DNA from: Rhipidocladum racemiflorum
Lineage: Eukaryota > Streptophyta > Magnoliopsida > Poales > Poaceae
Length of the DNA: 64,000 bases
Assembly (NCBI GenBank): GCA_036346355.1
Contig: JAYEVF010000027.1
Coordinates: forward strand, 1,860,001 to 1,924,000
Direction: 5' to 3'
Of the stretch, positions 12,101 to 22,062 are shown in pieces. The notes below the pieces were generated by a model. The model had not been told where the DNA came from, made no database searches, and worked only from the letters and a program-made list of their open reading frames with translations. Position numbers and translations under genes: made by a program. How positions within the stretch are numbered: position 1 is the first letter of the stretch; the number at the start of each line of letters is the position of its first letter.

Positions 12101-13036
12101 TTGCCAGAGCATCAGTTTTCAGGTTTGAGAATTTTTAGGCCAACACTCCCCAATACTAACAAATATGTGCTTAACACAACTCAACGATTGCAAATTTGTT
12201 ACTTTTAGTTTTGCATAATTGGGATGTTCTTTATTTACTGAGGATCAAGAAACTCTGCATGTATGTAGTTACCTACTTATCATGCGAGGCTAAGTCTGTC
12301 AATGAAAAACTACAATAATCTCTCATCATTTGTTAGGTTGGTACACTAAGGTTGATTGTATTGGAATTTAAAGAGCACACAAGTAAACTGAAATCCCACA
12401 GAAAACCAAACCTGATCAACAGCCCAGGTGGAATGTGATAATTGCGGTTCAGTTAGACAATAGTTCATATAATTCCACCGATGACAACACATGCATTCAT
12501 TCACTCAATTCATTGCAAGGGAACCTAAGCACCTAATATCTCGAAGCACAAACCTGATTAACAATCGCAAGATAATTTTTTTTTCATCCATAGCAGTTCG
12601 AAGCGCAAACGAAGACTTTAATATTCTCGAAGGGAGCAGACAAACAACGCACACTCGGTAACAACTCGAGAGACATGTATGCACCCAGTGAATATGAGCT
12701 ACCAAGAAAACACTCAGAAACTAATATCTCTAGCACCATTAGCCAATCAAGATTCAAGAAACGAGCAGAGCCAAGATTTCGGTTGGGGGGACTTTTACGC
12801 CACCTCCTGCACACTAAATTTCTAGACAAGAAAATTTACCAGGGATTAGGGGACTGGTTTCCATGGGGTTGGGGGAAATTTGCGCCGCTGCTGCCTCCAG
12901 ATCCGGGCCACCATCCTGTGGCTGGCGGCGGCGGCGGTAGCGGCACCGGTTGCGGTGGTGGCGCTGGCGAGGATGTACCACTTGGTGAAGACGATGTCGG
13001 GATTTTGGGGGCGCCCTTCTTCTCCCGTCGAGCCAT
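9182..13036 (-). CDS. Pong-like ORF1 (Myb/trihelix-like protein), three predicted exons
   Basis: Predicted exons on the minus strand are 13036-12840, 10313-10025 and 9931-9182, giving about 411 residues. Exon 1 starts MARREKKGAPK, is proline/glycine rich and ends NQSPNP plus two bases of a Trp codon before a GTAAAT donor. An AG acceptor at 10315-10314 supplies the missing base and continues GYPPVGFVNLLQQ in phase. A second intron of 93 bp (10024-9932, GTAAGC donor, TAG acceptor) is phase 0 and joins KKRHWSHEEEVRL to ASAWLNIS, completing a Myb/SANT-like DNA-binding domain. The C-terminal half is a charged coiled-coil-like region ending KLFGNDDEA. In the family ORF1 binds element ends and works with the transposase. 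The first intron (2526 bp) would contain all of ORF2, so this model needs transcript support. Exons 2 and 3 are firm; the link to exon 1 is inference. Confidence 0.72.
10567..11940 (-). CDS. Pong-like ORF2, DDE transposase
   Basis: The open frame of 457 codons encodes a DDE_Tnp_4-type Harbinger transposase. Candidate acidic residues are in FGSIDCMHW (D221), SNNDINVL (D273), YLADGIYP (D311) and RKDIERAFGVLRRRF (E347), in the usual order, followed by LACIILHNM. The enzyme would cut the element ends with ORF1. The frame begins with a non-ATG codon. An in-frame TAG lies near 11965 and no ATG follows until residue 109 (11616-11614), so the true N-terminus must come from an upstream spliced exon or has been lost. 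A local duplication at 11915-11965 sits at this 5' edge. The ORF lies in the predicted first intron of ORF1 on the same strand. Confidence 0.92.
   Translation of the reverse strand: MLVELSYKVFLHLCNISDDLVGDTIDPKDLYSLDDFLAEDDILDDLVGEATVILKASVEALQEATSDHRSGPRKYIKRPRVEYHQHLVDDYFSENPLYSAKNFRRRFRMSRPVFLRIVDALGQWSDYFTTRVDALNRQGLTPLQKCTAAIRQLANGSAANHLDEYLKIGDTTTLEAMKNFVEGVIAVFGGQYLRRPTMEDAKRLLKVGESRGFPGMFGSIDCMHWQWERCPNAWKGQFTRGDQKVPTIILEAVASHDLWIWHAFFGVAGSNNDINVLNQSTLFIDELKGQAPRLQYMVNGNQYNIGYYLADGIYPEWAVFVKSISLPITDKDKLFAQQQEAKRKDIERAFGVLRRRFCILKRPARLYDRGQLEKVVLACIILHNMIVEDEKEEDIEENLDLNEAPSATIVEAPEFSPDECATFERVLQKNSDIRDRSAHLQLKKDLVEHIWQKFGPR
11968..12838 (-). other. Noncoding interior of Pong-like element
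   Basis: This AT-rich stretch lies between the transposase frame and ORF1 exon 1. I see no domain or long ORF in it. It is best read as intron and/or promoter sequence for the transposase. Confidence 0.6.
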
Positions 13037-13379
13037 GGAAGCAGGGATGCGTTGTGCCTCCTCCGCTGGATTGAGTGGCTTGATCTAAGCCATGATGGAA
13101 GTGAAGAAGGCCAGACGGGGGAAGAGGGAGGCGCACGGATTGGAGAATGGTGGGGAGGAGTGGAAAATGGTGGGGAGGTGCGGCAAGGGGACGCCAGACG
13201 CACTGGATCGTGAGAAGGCTTGGAGGATGAAATGAAACGTCTCAGTGCAGTTTCATTCTATTTCCAATGTGTTGGAAACAGTGTGCATCTAGTTTCAACC
13301 AGATGAAACTGGTCTCCTCTCTCTCTTCATAAATTTTTTGCCATGTCATCATATTTGTCTATGTGGCATCTCATTTAAT

Positions 13380-13407
13380 GAGAATGAAACCCCCACTGTG
13401 AATGGCC
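13380..13407. repeat. Right terminal inverted repeat of Pong-like element
   Basis: The end reads ...CCCCCACTGTGAATGGCC, the reverse complement of the left terminus, followed by TAA at 13408-13410. Confidence 0.93.
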
Positions 13408-13410
13408 TAA

Positions 13411-14333
13411 GAGATGTCTTGTTATTTTGTTCAGTGGATCTGCAGGTTTAAAAAAGAATAATGATTTAGTTGGGCTGCAAAATTTTGATAGTAAAATAGG
13501 ACAGAAAACATAGTGGCGTATTGATATCAGTTGGTGGTGCATATAAACTTTATAACCATGGCTCATTTTCTCACCATAGATATGTTACAATATAAAAACT
13601 GCTGCAATTAATTATCATTTACTTGCTTGGCATGCTTAGCACCGGACATGAACAGTCAAGCCCCTCCTTTGTTATGCATTTTTTTTTTTTTTATCTCAAG
13701 CGCATTTGGATCTTAGTTGGCATACGCCACTAGAGGCATTTAACATGTATAAACATTTTAAGCATTTAAATGTATGCTTTTTATAAGTTGAAGCTCACCG
13801 ACTTAATGCTATCTCTTTATGCATGTTTGTATTCCTCTGTATTATGAATTTTGCAATAGCACCTTTGAACAAATGCCTGAGAATTTTGCTAAGCAAAGTA
13901 GGCGACCTCGTGGCTCATGGTCATCTTGAGCCAATTTTAGTGTTTTCATAGTGTTTCGTCAGATGAATATAAGCATTGATGAACTAGAGCAGATCAACAT
14001 TTCTTTTGGTTGATAACGTACTAGCATGTGGGCAATGAAGTACTAAACTTGCAATCAGTGATTTGATCATTCAAATATGCTGTGCGTCTTTTCTAATGAC
14101 GTTTTTGCTAATGTGTTTGTATGGGATCATAAGAGCCTTGAATAGAAAAAGAAGATGCCTAAAAAGGGTATAACAATGCCTCTTGACTTTCTGCTCTTTA
14201 ACCATTTGCCGACTTTTATATCATTGTACCAGAGCTTACTAGGCACAAATGCTTCTGGCAACAGTCAGCAAATATGATGTTTAATATTTGTTTGCACACT
14301 ACAGCAAAATTTCTAGGCATTGTAGTTTAGGTA
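13411..14333. other. Host DNA between Pong-like and copia elements, no gene seen
   Basis: The sequence is AT-rich with a poly-T run near 13680-13692. I find no ORF with a recognisable domain. It could be intron sequence of the gene whose last exon lies at 18910-19008, but no matching upstream exon is visible. Confidence 0.5.
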
Positions 14334-14338
14334 CTAAA

Positions 14339-14476
14339 TGTTATGAATAACACTTGTATTCATTATGAGGCCAATAGGCCAGTATATATACAGGTACATA
14401 AGGAAAAGGAAAAGGAATAGGAATAGGAATAGGACTCTATCTCTAACATACAAGTAGTAGGACTCTATCTCTAACA
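14339..14476 (-). repeat. 3' LTR of copia element 1
   Basis: 138 bp, starting TGTTATGAATAAC and ending CTCTAACA on the + strand. The target copy CTAAA lies at 14334-14338. Confidence 0.94.
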
Positions 14477-17400
14477 CCTCCCCTCAAACTCATGGTGGAT
14501 CTACTACACTGAGTTTGGAGAGGAAAAAAATTATGATATGCTCTAGTTTGTGTCTTCGTGAAGAAATATGCTAACTGGAGTTCTGAAGGCACATACTGAA
14601 GAGCAACAACCCGATCTTGTACCTGTGACCTCATGTAAGAAGCATCAACACCAATATGCTTGGTGAGTTCATGCTTCACTGGATCTCGAGCAATGCTGAT
14701 AGCACCCGTACTGTCAGAAAAAAGAGGAGTCGGTGTAGAAACAGAAACACCGAAATCCTCAAGCAACCATCGTAGCCACGTAACCTCTGCTGTCAAAAGA
14801 GCCATAGCCCGCAACTCAGCCTCAGCACTCGAACGAAAAACTGCTGTCTGCTTCTTAGTCTTCCAAGCAATGAGAGAACCACCAAGAAAAACACAGTAAG
14901 CAGAAAGGGACCGACGATCAGAGTGATCACTAGCCCATGTAGCATCAGAGTATGTCTGGAGCTGGAGCGTGGAAAGAAAAGACGGCGAGAGATGGTTCCA
15001 CGAAGATATCGTAGAACACGAAGAAGATGACTATAGTGGAGCTGAGTGGGAGCAGAAACGAACTGACTCAGGATATGGATTGGATATGAAATATCAGGAC
15101 GAGTGACACCAAGGTAAACAAGACTCCCAACAAGATGGCGATAGCGAGTAGGATCCTCAAGAGGTTCACCATCAGTAGATCGAAGGTGAACATTGAGCTC
15201 CATGGGAGTCTCGGCTGTACGCTCATCAGTGAGAGAAGCACGATCAAGAAGATCCTGGATATACTTCTCTTGGGAGAGAAAGAAGCCCTCAGAGGTAGAA
15301 GAAACCTCAATCCCAAGAAAGTATCGAAGAGGACCAAGATCAGACATGAGAAACTGCTCATTGAGACGAGCCTTTACAAAGGCAATATACTGAGAATCAT
15401 CGCCAGTAATGATCATGTCATCAACATATAGAAGGAGAAGAGTCCGACCACGAGAAGAAGTGTGAACAAAGAGCGCAGGATCATGAGCACTTGCAGAAAA
15501 ACCAGCTGCAGTGATCACAGAAGAAAAACGCTCAAACCAAGCACGAGGGGCTTGTTTGAGCCCATAAAGAGAGCGACGAAGGCTACAAACCATGCCCTCT
15601 GGAACAGAATACCCCGGTGGTGGCTGCATATAGACCTCCTCATGTAGCTCACCATTAAGAAAGGCATTCTTGACATCAAGCTGAGAGATGGACCACTCAC
15701 AGACAGAGGCCACAGCAAGGAGAGTGCGAACAGTGGTCATGTGAGCCACAGGTGCAAAGGTCTCATCATAATCACGACCATGTTCCTGCTGAAAACCACG
15801 CGCCACAAGACGAGCCTTGTAGCGCTCAAGAGAACCATCGGAGCGAGTCTTAATCTTATAGACCCACTTGCAAGTAATGGGGCGGACACGTGGAGGAAGT
15901 GGAACAAGATCCCACGTGCCGGTGCGCTCAAGGGCAGCAATCTCCTCCGCCATCGCATGCTGCCATTCCTGATGAATAACAGCATCATGGTAAGAAGTTG
16001 GCTCGGCCAAAGCGGCACCAACAAAGGCAAAGCGCTCAGGAGGCCGAATAGACTGTCGATCGCGAAGAGCATAACGAGGAGACACTAAAGAAGATGGCTC
16101 TTCAGAAGAAGAAGATGGCACATCAGAAGAGTCCTCAGCTGGCGGACGACGAGTGTAGTGGAGAGGATAGGGAGAAACAACATCTGAAGAGACCTGGGTA
16201 GGAGACGACTGTGGTGAAGGAACCGACGATAAAGGAGACGCCGATTGTGAAGGAAAAGTGACAACTGGAGTATCAGGAAAAGTCAGAAAAGACAGTGGCT
16301 CAACAAGGGATGTAGGAGAGGAAGGAGAACGAGGGTAGAAGGGACGAGACTCATCAAAAGTGACATCTCGTGAGACCTGTATCCGTCGGCCAACAGGATC
16401 CCAACAACGATATCCCTTATGCTCAGCACTGTATCCCAGAAAAACACACTCAACAGACTGAGCAGTCAGCTTGGTGCGTTCACGAGGTGCAAGAAGAACA
16501 TAGCACACACACCCAAAAAGGCGAAGTCCAGAATAATCAGGAGGCATGCCACAAAGACGCTCAACTGGAATCCCACCCTTCAGAGCAGAAGAAGGTTGGA
16601 TATTGGTCAAGTAGGTAGCAGTGGAAACGGCCTCAGCCCAGAAGTGAGGTGGAACAGCGGAAGCAAGCATAAGAGCGCGAGCTGTCTCAAGAAGATGACG
16701 ATGCTTACGCTCAGCCACACCATTCTGAGCATGAGCACCAGGACAAGAAAACTGAGAAAGAGTGCCCTGTGTAGCAAGAAAAGCTCGAAGAGCTCCTGAC
16801 AGATACTCTCCTGCCGAGTCAGCACGAAGAACACGAATGGGAGAATCAAACTGAGTGCGAATCATGGTGGCAAAAGTTTTATAGATGGATAAAACCTCAC
16901 TACGAGAGGACATAAAATATATCCAAGTGTGGCGAGAGAAATCATCTATAAAAAGAATATAATATCGATGACCCCCTTTGGAAACAAAAGGAGCCGGACC
17001 CCAAACAATAGAATGAACAAGATCAAAAGGACGTTGTGATATGGAATCACTGGAATGGTAGGAGAGTTGTAGCTGTTTGCCAAGCTTACAACCCATACAA
17101 TGGAAAGAGGCATCACCAGACACAGAACCTAAAAGCCCACGACGAACTAAAGAAGAAAGACGCGAACCACAAAGATGGCCCAAACGGTGATGCCACTAAG
17201 CAAAAGTCCCAGTAGAAGAAGCAACAGATGCTGAAGCAGTAGAGGAAACAGAAAGACTGGCAGAGGCAGCGGAAGGTAGATGAAGCCAGTCAAGCTCCCA
17301 AAGACGCTGAGAATCATGGCGACGAGGGCCAGTCCCAACTATAGCCCCTGTGCGGCGATCCTGAACACAACAAGAGTCAGAATCAAGAATAACCCGACAA

Positions 17401-18101
17401 CCATGATCAGTAAGTTGGCCAGCGGATATGAGCTGCATGGTTAGTTTAGGAACATAAGAAACAACAGTAACATGAAAAGAGGACGACAAAAGATTGCCTC
17501 GTCCTGCAACAGAAAGAGAAGTACCATCTGCAGTCTGCACAGTGGTAGGAGCAACAAGAGGACTAATGGAATGTAGACTCGTGGGATCTGATGTCATATG
17601 AAAAGAAGCTCCAGAATCAAGAATCCATGGTGTGATACCTGATGAGGAAGGTGGTCTCTCATTGAAAGATCGAGTAGCGAGAACCCGGAACACAATGCGT
17701 GTAGAGGCAGCCATGCGACGCAGTAGCATAAGGATCTCCTGAGTGGAGTCAGAACCAACAGGAGTCTGCTGTGGAGAGGTCCGCAGAGAGGAAACGTCTG
17801 ATCCTTCATTGTTCTTAGGAGGATGGTCACTTCGACAAGCAAGATTCTTCTTCTTCTGGTAGCAGAGGTGCTCCACATGACCATTTTTGTCGCAGTAGGT
17901 GCAGTGAAGACTTCCGCCCCTAGTAGCCAGAACTGGAGTAGGCGCCATCGACGGAGTAGAACGAGGCGCCGCCAAGACTGGGGGAGACACCAGCAAACCC
18001 GTGTCATAAAGACGAGTCTCCTCAGACGAGCCTCCATTGAAGATAACCGGGCATCGAGGAACAGAAACAGTCCCTGAAGAAGAACCTACAAACGAAGACA
18101 T
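14443..18101 (-). pseudogene. Copia gag-pol polyprotein, internally deleted and interrupted
   Basis: An ATG at 18101 starts MSSFVGSSSG and runs PVIFNGG directly into EETRLYDTGLL and a zinc knuckle (CTYCDKNGHVEHLC). The roughly 200 residues of UBN2-type gag core expected between these points are absent. Protease (WILDSGASFHM), integrase (FIDDFSRHTW, RADSAGEY, NGVAERKHR), RT (LDVKNAFLNGEL, LLYVDDMIITG) and RNase H (LFSDSTGAISIARDP, YFFTKTQTRAYH) follow. An in-frame TAG at 17198-17196 lies just before WHHRLGHL, and a frameshift near 14960-15000 moves RNase H to another frame (14443-14814). A functional product is unlikely. If this family moves at all, it would need gag from a relative. Confidence 0.93.
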
Positions 18102-18742
18102 TTTTTTTACGACCAAAGAAACAGAGCCAGACCCGAACTCTGTTTCGAGAGGGGATTCGGCGGATGGGCTTTGACGCGGCAGCTCCGGCCAAGGAGAGAG
18201 GTGACGCGTCCGCGTCGGTGGTGCGGCAGCGCGGCAAAGACGTCGAGGCGCGTCGGTGACGGGCGGCGACAGCGTCAGCCGACGCTGCGGCCCAAGTCGC
18301 CGAGCGCGGCTGCAAGCGGTAGACGGTGTCGTCTGCGGCAAGAATCGAGCCGACGGAGCGCCGCGGAACCGAGGCAAGGAGACGCGTCGACCGCAACGTC
18401 GGCAGCGTCGGTGCGCAGATCCGGCAGAAGGACCAGGCAACGGTGCGCAGACGCACCCTCCAGACGCGGCAGCTTCGGCGGCAACAAGCAGAAGGAAATC
18501 CTCCGGTGAAGCAACGTCCAATCCAGCAGATCGGCAGATGGAGCAATAGCAGATCGGCAGAACAAGAGCGGCACCCAACTCGTGACGGCAGCCGGGTCCT
18601 CTTGCCCGTGCTGAAGACGGCGGCCAGGCAGAAAGATAGAGGCGACGATAGGTGACAGGAAGAGTCACCGAGAGTTGAGGAGAAGACGGCGCAAGTGCTA
18701 ACGCCAAGGAAAGAACAGAAAACCTAGATGGCTCTGATACCA
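18102..18742 (-). other. Copia element 1 leader and primer-binding site
   Basis: The primer-binding site TGGTATCAGAGC (minus strand, 18742-18731) adjoins the 5' LTR and matches the 3' end of initiator tRNA-Met. About 630 nt of GC-rich untranslated leader follow. Several long ORFs on both strands here are composition artefacts. Confidence 0.85.
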
Positions 18743-18880
18743 TGTTATGAATAGCACTTGTATTCATTATGATGCCAATGGGCCAGTATATATACAGGTA
18801 CATGAGGAAAAGGAAAAGAAATAGAAATAGGAATAGGACTCTATCTCTAACATACAAGTAGTAGGACTCTATCTCTAACA
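18743..18880 (-). repeat. 5' LTR of copia element 1
   Basis: 138 bp, six mismatches to the copy at 14339-14476, followed by the CTAAA target duplication at 18881-18885. Confidence 0.94.
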
Positions 18881-18909
18881 CTAAACATCTCTAATTTTGA
18901 TATCTGCAG

Positions 18910-19008
18910 ATTCCTCTGGGTCTGATGCAAGGGAAGGTAGTCTGGCCGCCGCATAGAATTGGTCGAGTTGACAGAAAGATGCCGGAAGGGAGGATTATGC
19001 ACGTATGA
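18910..19008 (+). pseudogene. Orphan last exon resembling mitochondrial inner membrane protease subunit 2
   Basis: After a plausible acceptor (TATCTGCAG at 18901-18909), 32 codons and a TGA encode IPLGLMQGKV, VWPPHRIGRVD and KMPEGRIM. This pattern (PLGL-hydrophobic, then WPP-R) is the C-terminus of the IMP2/IMMP2L signal peptidase family of the mitochondrial inner membrane. Two or three residues seem missing between the V of GKV and VWPP compared with what I remember of the family. No catalytic exon is recognisable upstream within the window. The copia element sits 24 bp upstream, in what would be the preceding intron. It could be the end of a real gene with distant exons or a duplicated fragment. 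Confidence 0.5.
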
Positions 19009-19560
19009 CATTTTGAATCTCTTCTAGGTTGGTTATCCTGTATTTTTTTTCCATTGTAGGGTATGATAACATTGTGAGAAATAGGAACAACAGAAGTCTC
19101 AAGATGTACTTTACTGTCAAAGGAAGTGAACTGAAGGATGTGATACTGTCATTGAGAACTTCATCTCTGATTGTACGGAAATCAATTTTCATGTCAGAAT
19201 TCATTGCAGGGAATCCATGGTGTGAACCCAGAATCTTTGCTTGTTGCAGACATTTGACATGTATGTTGCAATTTCTGAAATCTTGTTATTCCTTGAAAAA
19301 TAAAATAACACTGACCTGTTGTATCGAAACATAATATGATTTGTGAAATCACATGTGCATAGTGACCAGAAAGAGTACTTCGTGCAAACTTGCAAGGACA
19401 CATATTATACTGGTTTCAACTGAGCACTCAACCTAGAAGTCAAAATATGAAAATAAATGTGATGTAAACAAAGTTTTTAGCACTGTCAACTTCCTGATCA
19501 TCTTCATATGTACGGGTGGAAATCAAGCCAAATCCTCATTTTTTTAACAGAAAAACTAAA
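19009..19560. other. Sequence downstream of the orphan exon, no gene seen
   Basis: The stretch is AT-rich. Possible 3' untranslated sequence of the preceding exon is all that can be suggested. The small ORFs on either strand have no domain. Confidence 0.45.
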
Positions 19561-19765
19561 AAGCGGTATACCGTTGCAACGGTATACCTCTGAAACTCAT
19601 GAAACTTATGATTTTTTGCACTGAAACTCATGAAACTTAGCACTAAAAACTGATAAAACATGAAACTGATGAAACTAAACACTGAAACTCATGAAACCAG
19701 CACTGAAACTGATAAGTTTCATAAGTTTCGTGGCTATACCGTTGCAACGGTATACCGTTCCCTAG
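19560..19765. mobile_element. Small palindrome-ended element (unnamed MITE-like)
   Basis: A 24-nt perfect palindrome with half-site GGTATACCGTTG occurs at 19565-19588. A copy with one change lies at 19733-19756. The flanking bases are also inverted (GAAACTCATGAAACTTAT on the left, its near reverse complement on the right), giving terminal inverted repeats of about 45 bp around a core made of degenerate ACTGAAACTCATGAAAC repeats. The structure is MITE-like. I could not define a target duplication and do not recognise the family. Confidence 0.6.
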
Positions 19766-20460
19766 TCATTCTCTTTTTTTAAAGCTTTTTCCCAAATTGA
19801 CATAGTTTGATTTAATATCATTTTATTTATAGTTTGAAGTATTTTTATAATCGAGTTAACGAGTTGAGCCGAGCTAGAGTAAAATCTAATTTCATTCGGA
19901 ATTGACTCATTCAATGTTTAACCAATAAACAGTGTAATTGGAGCAATTTTGAATCGAGCTAACGAGCCCCACCACAGACCTTTTTTTCCGGCCCTATTCA
20001 TATGGCATCTCTTGCCGAGCCTTCTCAATTGGGTTTAGGAATGGTAGCAGAGGGTTTGAAATGGGGTTTAGGAAGTAGGTTCCCAGTTGGGTTTAAGATT
20101 TCAGGGTTTCCAGTTTGGATTCAAATGTGCTACAAGTTTTAGTCTCTGTGCGGCACGTGATAATTTCATAGAATTCCCTAGGAATTATATTGTTTCGTGT
20201 GAAATTCCTGCATTTCCTTCTTGCCTTGTTGGCACTAGTAGAATTCCCTAGGAATTATATTGTTAGCATTCCAAAGTCTGAACAGACCATTCACACATGA
20301 GTGTAGGAATTCCGTGAGAATTTTATAAAAATTTCAAAAGAAGCATTTTATTTCATATATGAATCGGTAAATATTCCAATGCTCCAAACGGTCCTTTGGG
20401 TGTTGTGCCCGCAGAGATTGACTTTGTTGCCTAATGTTTTGACTCTTTGACACCCGCCAC
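19766..20460. other. Intergenic DNA with a duplicated 25-bp block
   Basis: No gene is seen. A 25-bp block containing GAATTCCCTAGGAATTATA occurs at 20170-20194 and 20240-20264. A GAGCCGAGC-type motif near 19866 and the CTCCAAACGGTCC motif near 20383 suggest fragments of small transposons. Confidence 0.45.
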
Positions 20461-22062
20461 CTGCCACCTTGTACCCTATTCCAAGCCGCAGATGGCATCG
20501 ACCGCAAGCTCCTACCGCTCGATTTTCTCACAATTTCTGTCGCTGGTTCTCGCCGAGCAAAGCCTCTTCATATCACCCTTTAAAGCCTAATCGAGAGCAC
20601 CATTCTTCTTCTCCAAGCTCTTCATCTCCTTTTTGCCCAATCACAGCCCCTACCTCTCACTGAGCTGCTCGGAACGCCATTGTCATTTTTAATGATGGTG
20701 CACACCCTCCGCCGTGCTCTACCGGGAACCACACCCTTCGCAGTGAGCTAACTCCTGCGGTCATTTGTAGCTCAAGCCCTCGGAATTGCCATGCCCCTGT
20801 GAAGCTTGCTACCGCCAACCTCGCATTGCCGTTCTCCTCTCTCCAGTGAGCTTTAGACTTGAACATGGTCATTTACTCACCACCGTTCCAGCCTGCTGCT
20901 GTCCCAGTTTCTCCGTCGCCAACCTCTCCCCGCAGCTCACATCCGACGCAAGTCACCTGGGTAGGTACCTAGAGTTCCCAGGATGCTTTTGTGCGCATCA
21001 TTCAGCTTGTTTGAGCCAGCCCCTGCTTTTCCTCACTGTCAGCTTGACCCCGACCACCCGTGTCGTGCCGTCACCACCAATGACCTCATCGTCAACTCTG
21101 CGACCCGTTTAGGCGTTCCCTCCACCAATCCTGACATCATTTGCCACCGACAAACCCAGCTAGAGACCTCCGCTCCTCTCCTCTGTTTCTTTCTTCTTTT
21201 CTCTCATTTTGTCTCTCTGTCATCTAGGGCCCACATGTTAGTCATTTAAATTGTGGTTAAGAAAATAATTAGTGTAATCAATAACTAATGTGAGAATGAT
21301 TGATGGGACCCCTGGTAGTTTTGTAATTAAATCTCATTTAAAGTTATGTAAGTATGACAAGTAGGACCCATTCGAGAAAAATCAGTAAAAATAATAAAAA
21401 TCTAACAAGTGGATCTCACTGTTAAATAAATCTAGAAAAATAGAATTTTTTTTAGTTATGCAGAAATACATTTCCCCCATAGAAAAGCGTAATCAGGAGA
21501 AATATGCCTTCGATGTCACCCTCAACATTGTAATTTCTCTTTTTTTTTGGATTTCCATCCAAGTTAGATTCAAATACAACTTTTGCATTTGAACTTCAAA
21601 TTATGTGAAACCGGTTTCTAAATTATTCTAAAATTGTGAGCTTTCGTAATATGAAAAAAATATTTCGATTTGCTCACTGTTTGAATTCCTTTGGCTCTAA
21701 TTGCACTATTCAATGTTTTGCATGTAGATACCGACGTTTCAAACAATCCTATCAACGACCCAGAGCAAGACCAAATGTTCAAAGAGCAAGGCAAACACCC
21801 CCTTTAATCATGTTGATCCCATATTTTAATATTATGTATGTTGTGTTCAAATCTACTATGCATGTGAGTATTTCTGATAAAAATCACTATGTTAATGGTA
21901 ATAGTAGATATGTCCTTTGTCCAATTGTTGCATATATCCTGCCTTGATAAATTGATACCCATCATTGACACCTTAGAAATAATTTTCAACAACTCGAATA
22001 ATTATATGTGTAAAACTAGAGTAGATGTATGATAGATGCTTAGCCCTACTTATACCGATATC
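20461..22062 (+). repeat. Probable degenerate gypsy LTR relic
   Basis: Two landmarks echo the LTR at 3286-6701 in the same order: a block with CAAGACCAA, AGAGCAAG and ATGTTGATCC near 21765-21820 (compare 5135-5195), and a GACACCTT block near 21967 (compare 5294). The first half is GC-rich with short unrelated ORFs, as in that LTR. The ends are not clear. It stops where the shared flank of NLR copy B begins. Confidence 0.4.

Larger units (their letters stand above)
8657..13407 (-). mobile_element. Pong-like PIF/Harbinger DNA transposon, complete ends
   Basis: Both ends carry the inverted repeat GGCCATTCACAGTGG, followed by a GTTTCATT block, very close in form to the rice Ping/Pong terminus. 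A TAA target duplication flanks it (8654-8656 and 13408-13410), as expected for PIF/Harbinger. Inside, on the minus strand, are the two genes these elements need: a Myb-like ORF1 and a DDE transposase ORF2. The length of 4751 bp fits the family. No stop was found in the predicted main exons, so the element could have been autonomous, subject to the unclear ORF2 start. Confidence 0.95.
14339..18880 (-). mobile_element. Ty1/copia LTR retrotransposon with 138-bp LTRs
   Basis: Two 138-bp direct repeats (14339-14476 and 18743-18880), both TG...CA, flank a copia-order gag-protease-integrase-RT-RNase H region on the minus strand. CTAAA is duplicated outside both ends (14334-14338 and 18881-18885). 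The tRNA-Met primer site lies inside the 5' LTR and a GAGGGGAGG polypurine tract lies inside the 3' LTR. By eye the LTRs differ at six of 138 positions, so the insertion is not recent. Gag is largely missing and pol has a stop and a frameshift. Confidence 0.96.

Noticed and set aside
12814..13203. 129-codon alternative frame over ORF1 exon 1
   Set aside because: It overlaps the exon in another frame, is Arg/Ser/Pro biased by GC content, and has no donor that joins exon 2 in phase.
13411..14333. Upstream exons of the IMP2-like gene
   Set aside because: I looked for the catalytic Ser and Lys regions of the family and found no matching reading frame.
18171..18655. Arg-rich ORFs on the + strand and alternative minus frames
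   Set aside because: They lie in the GC-rich leader of copia element 1 and lack any domain.
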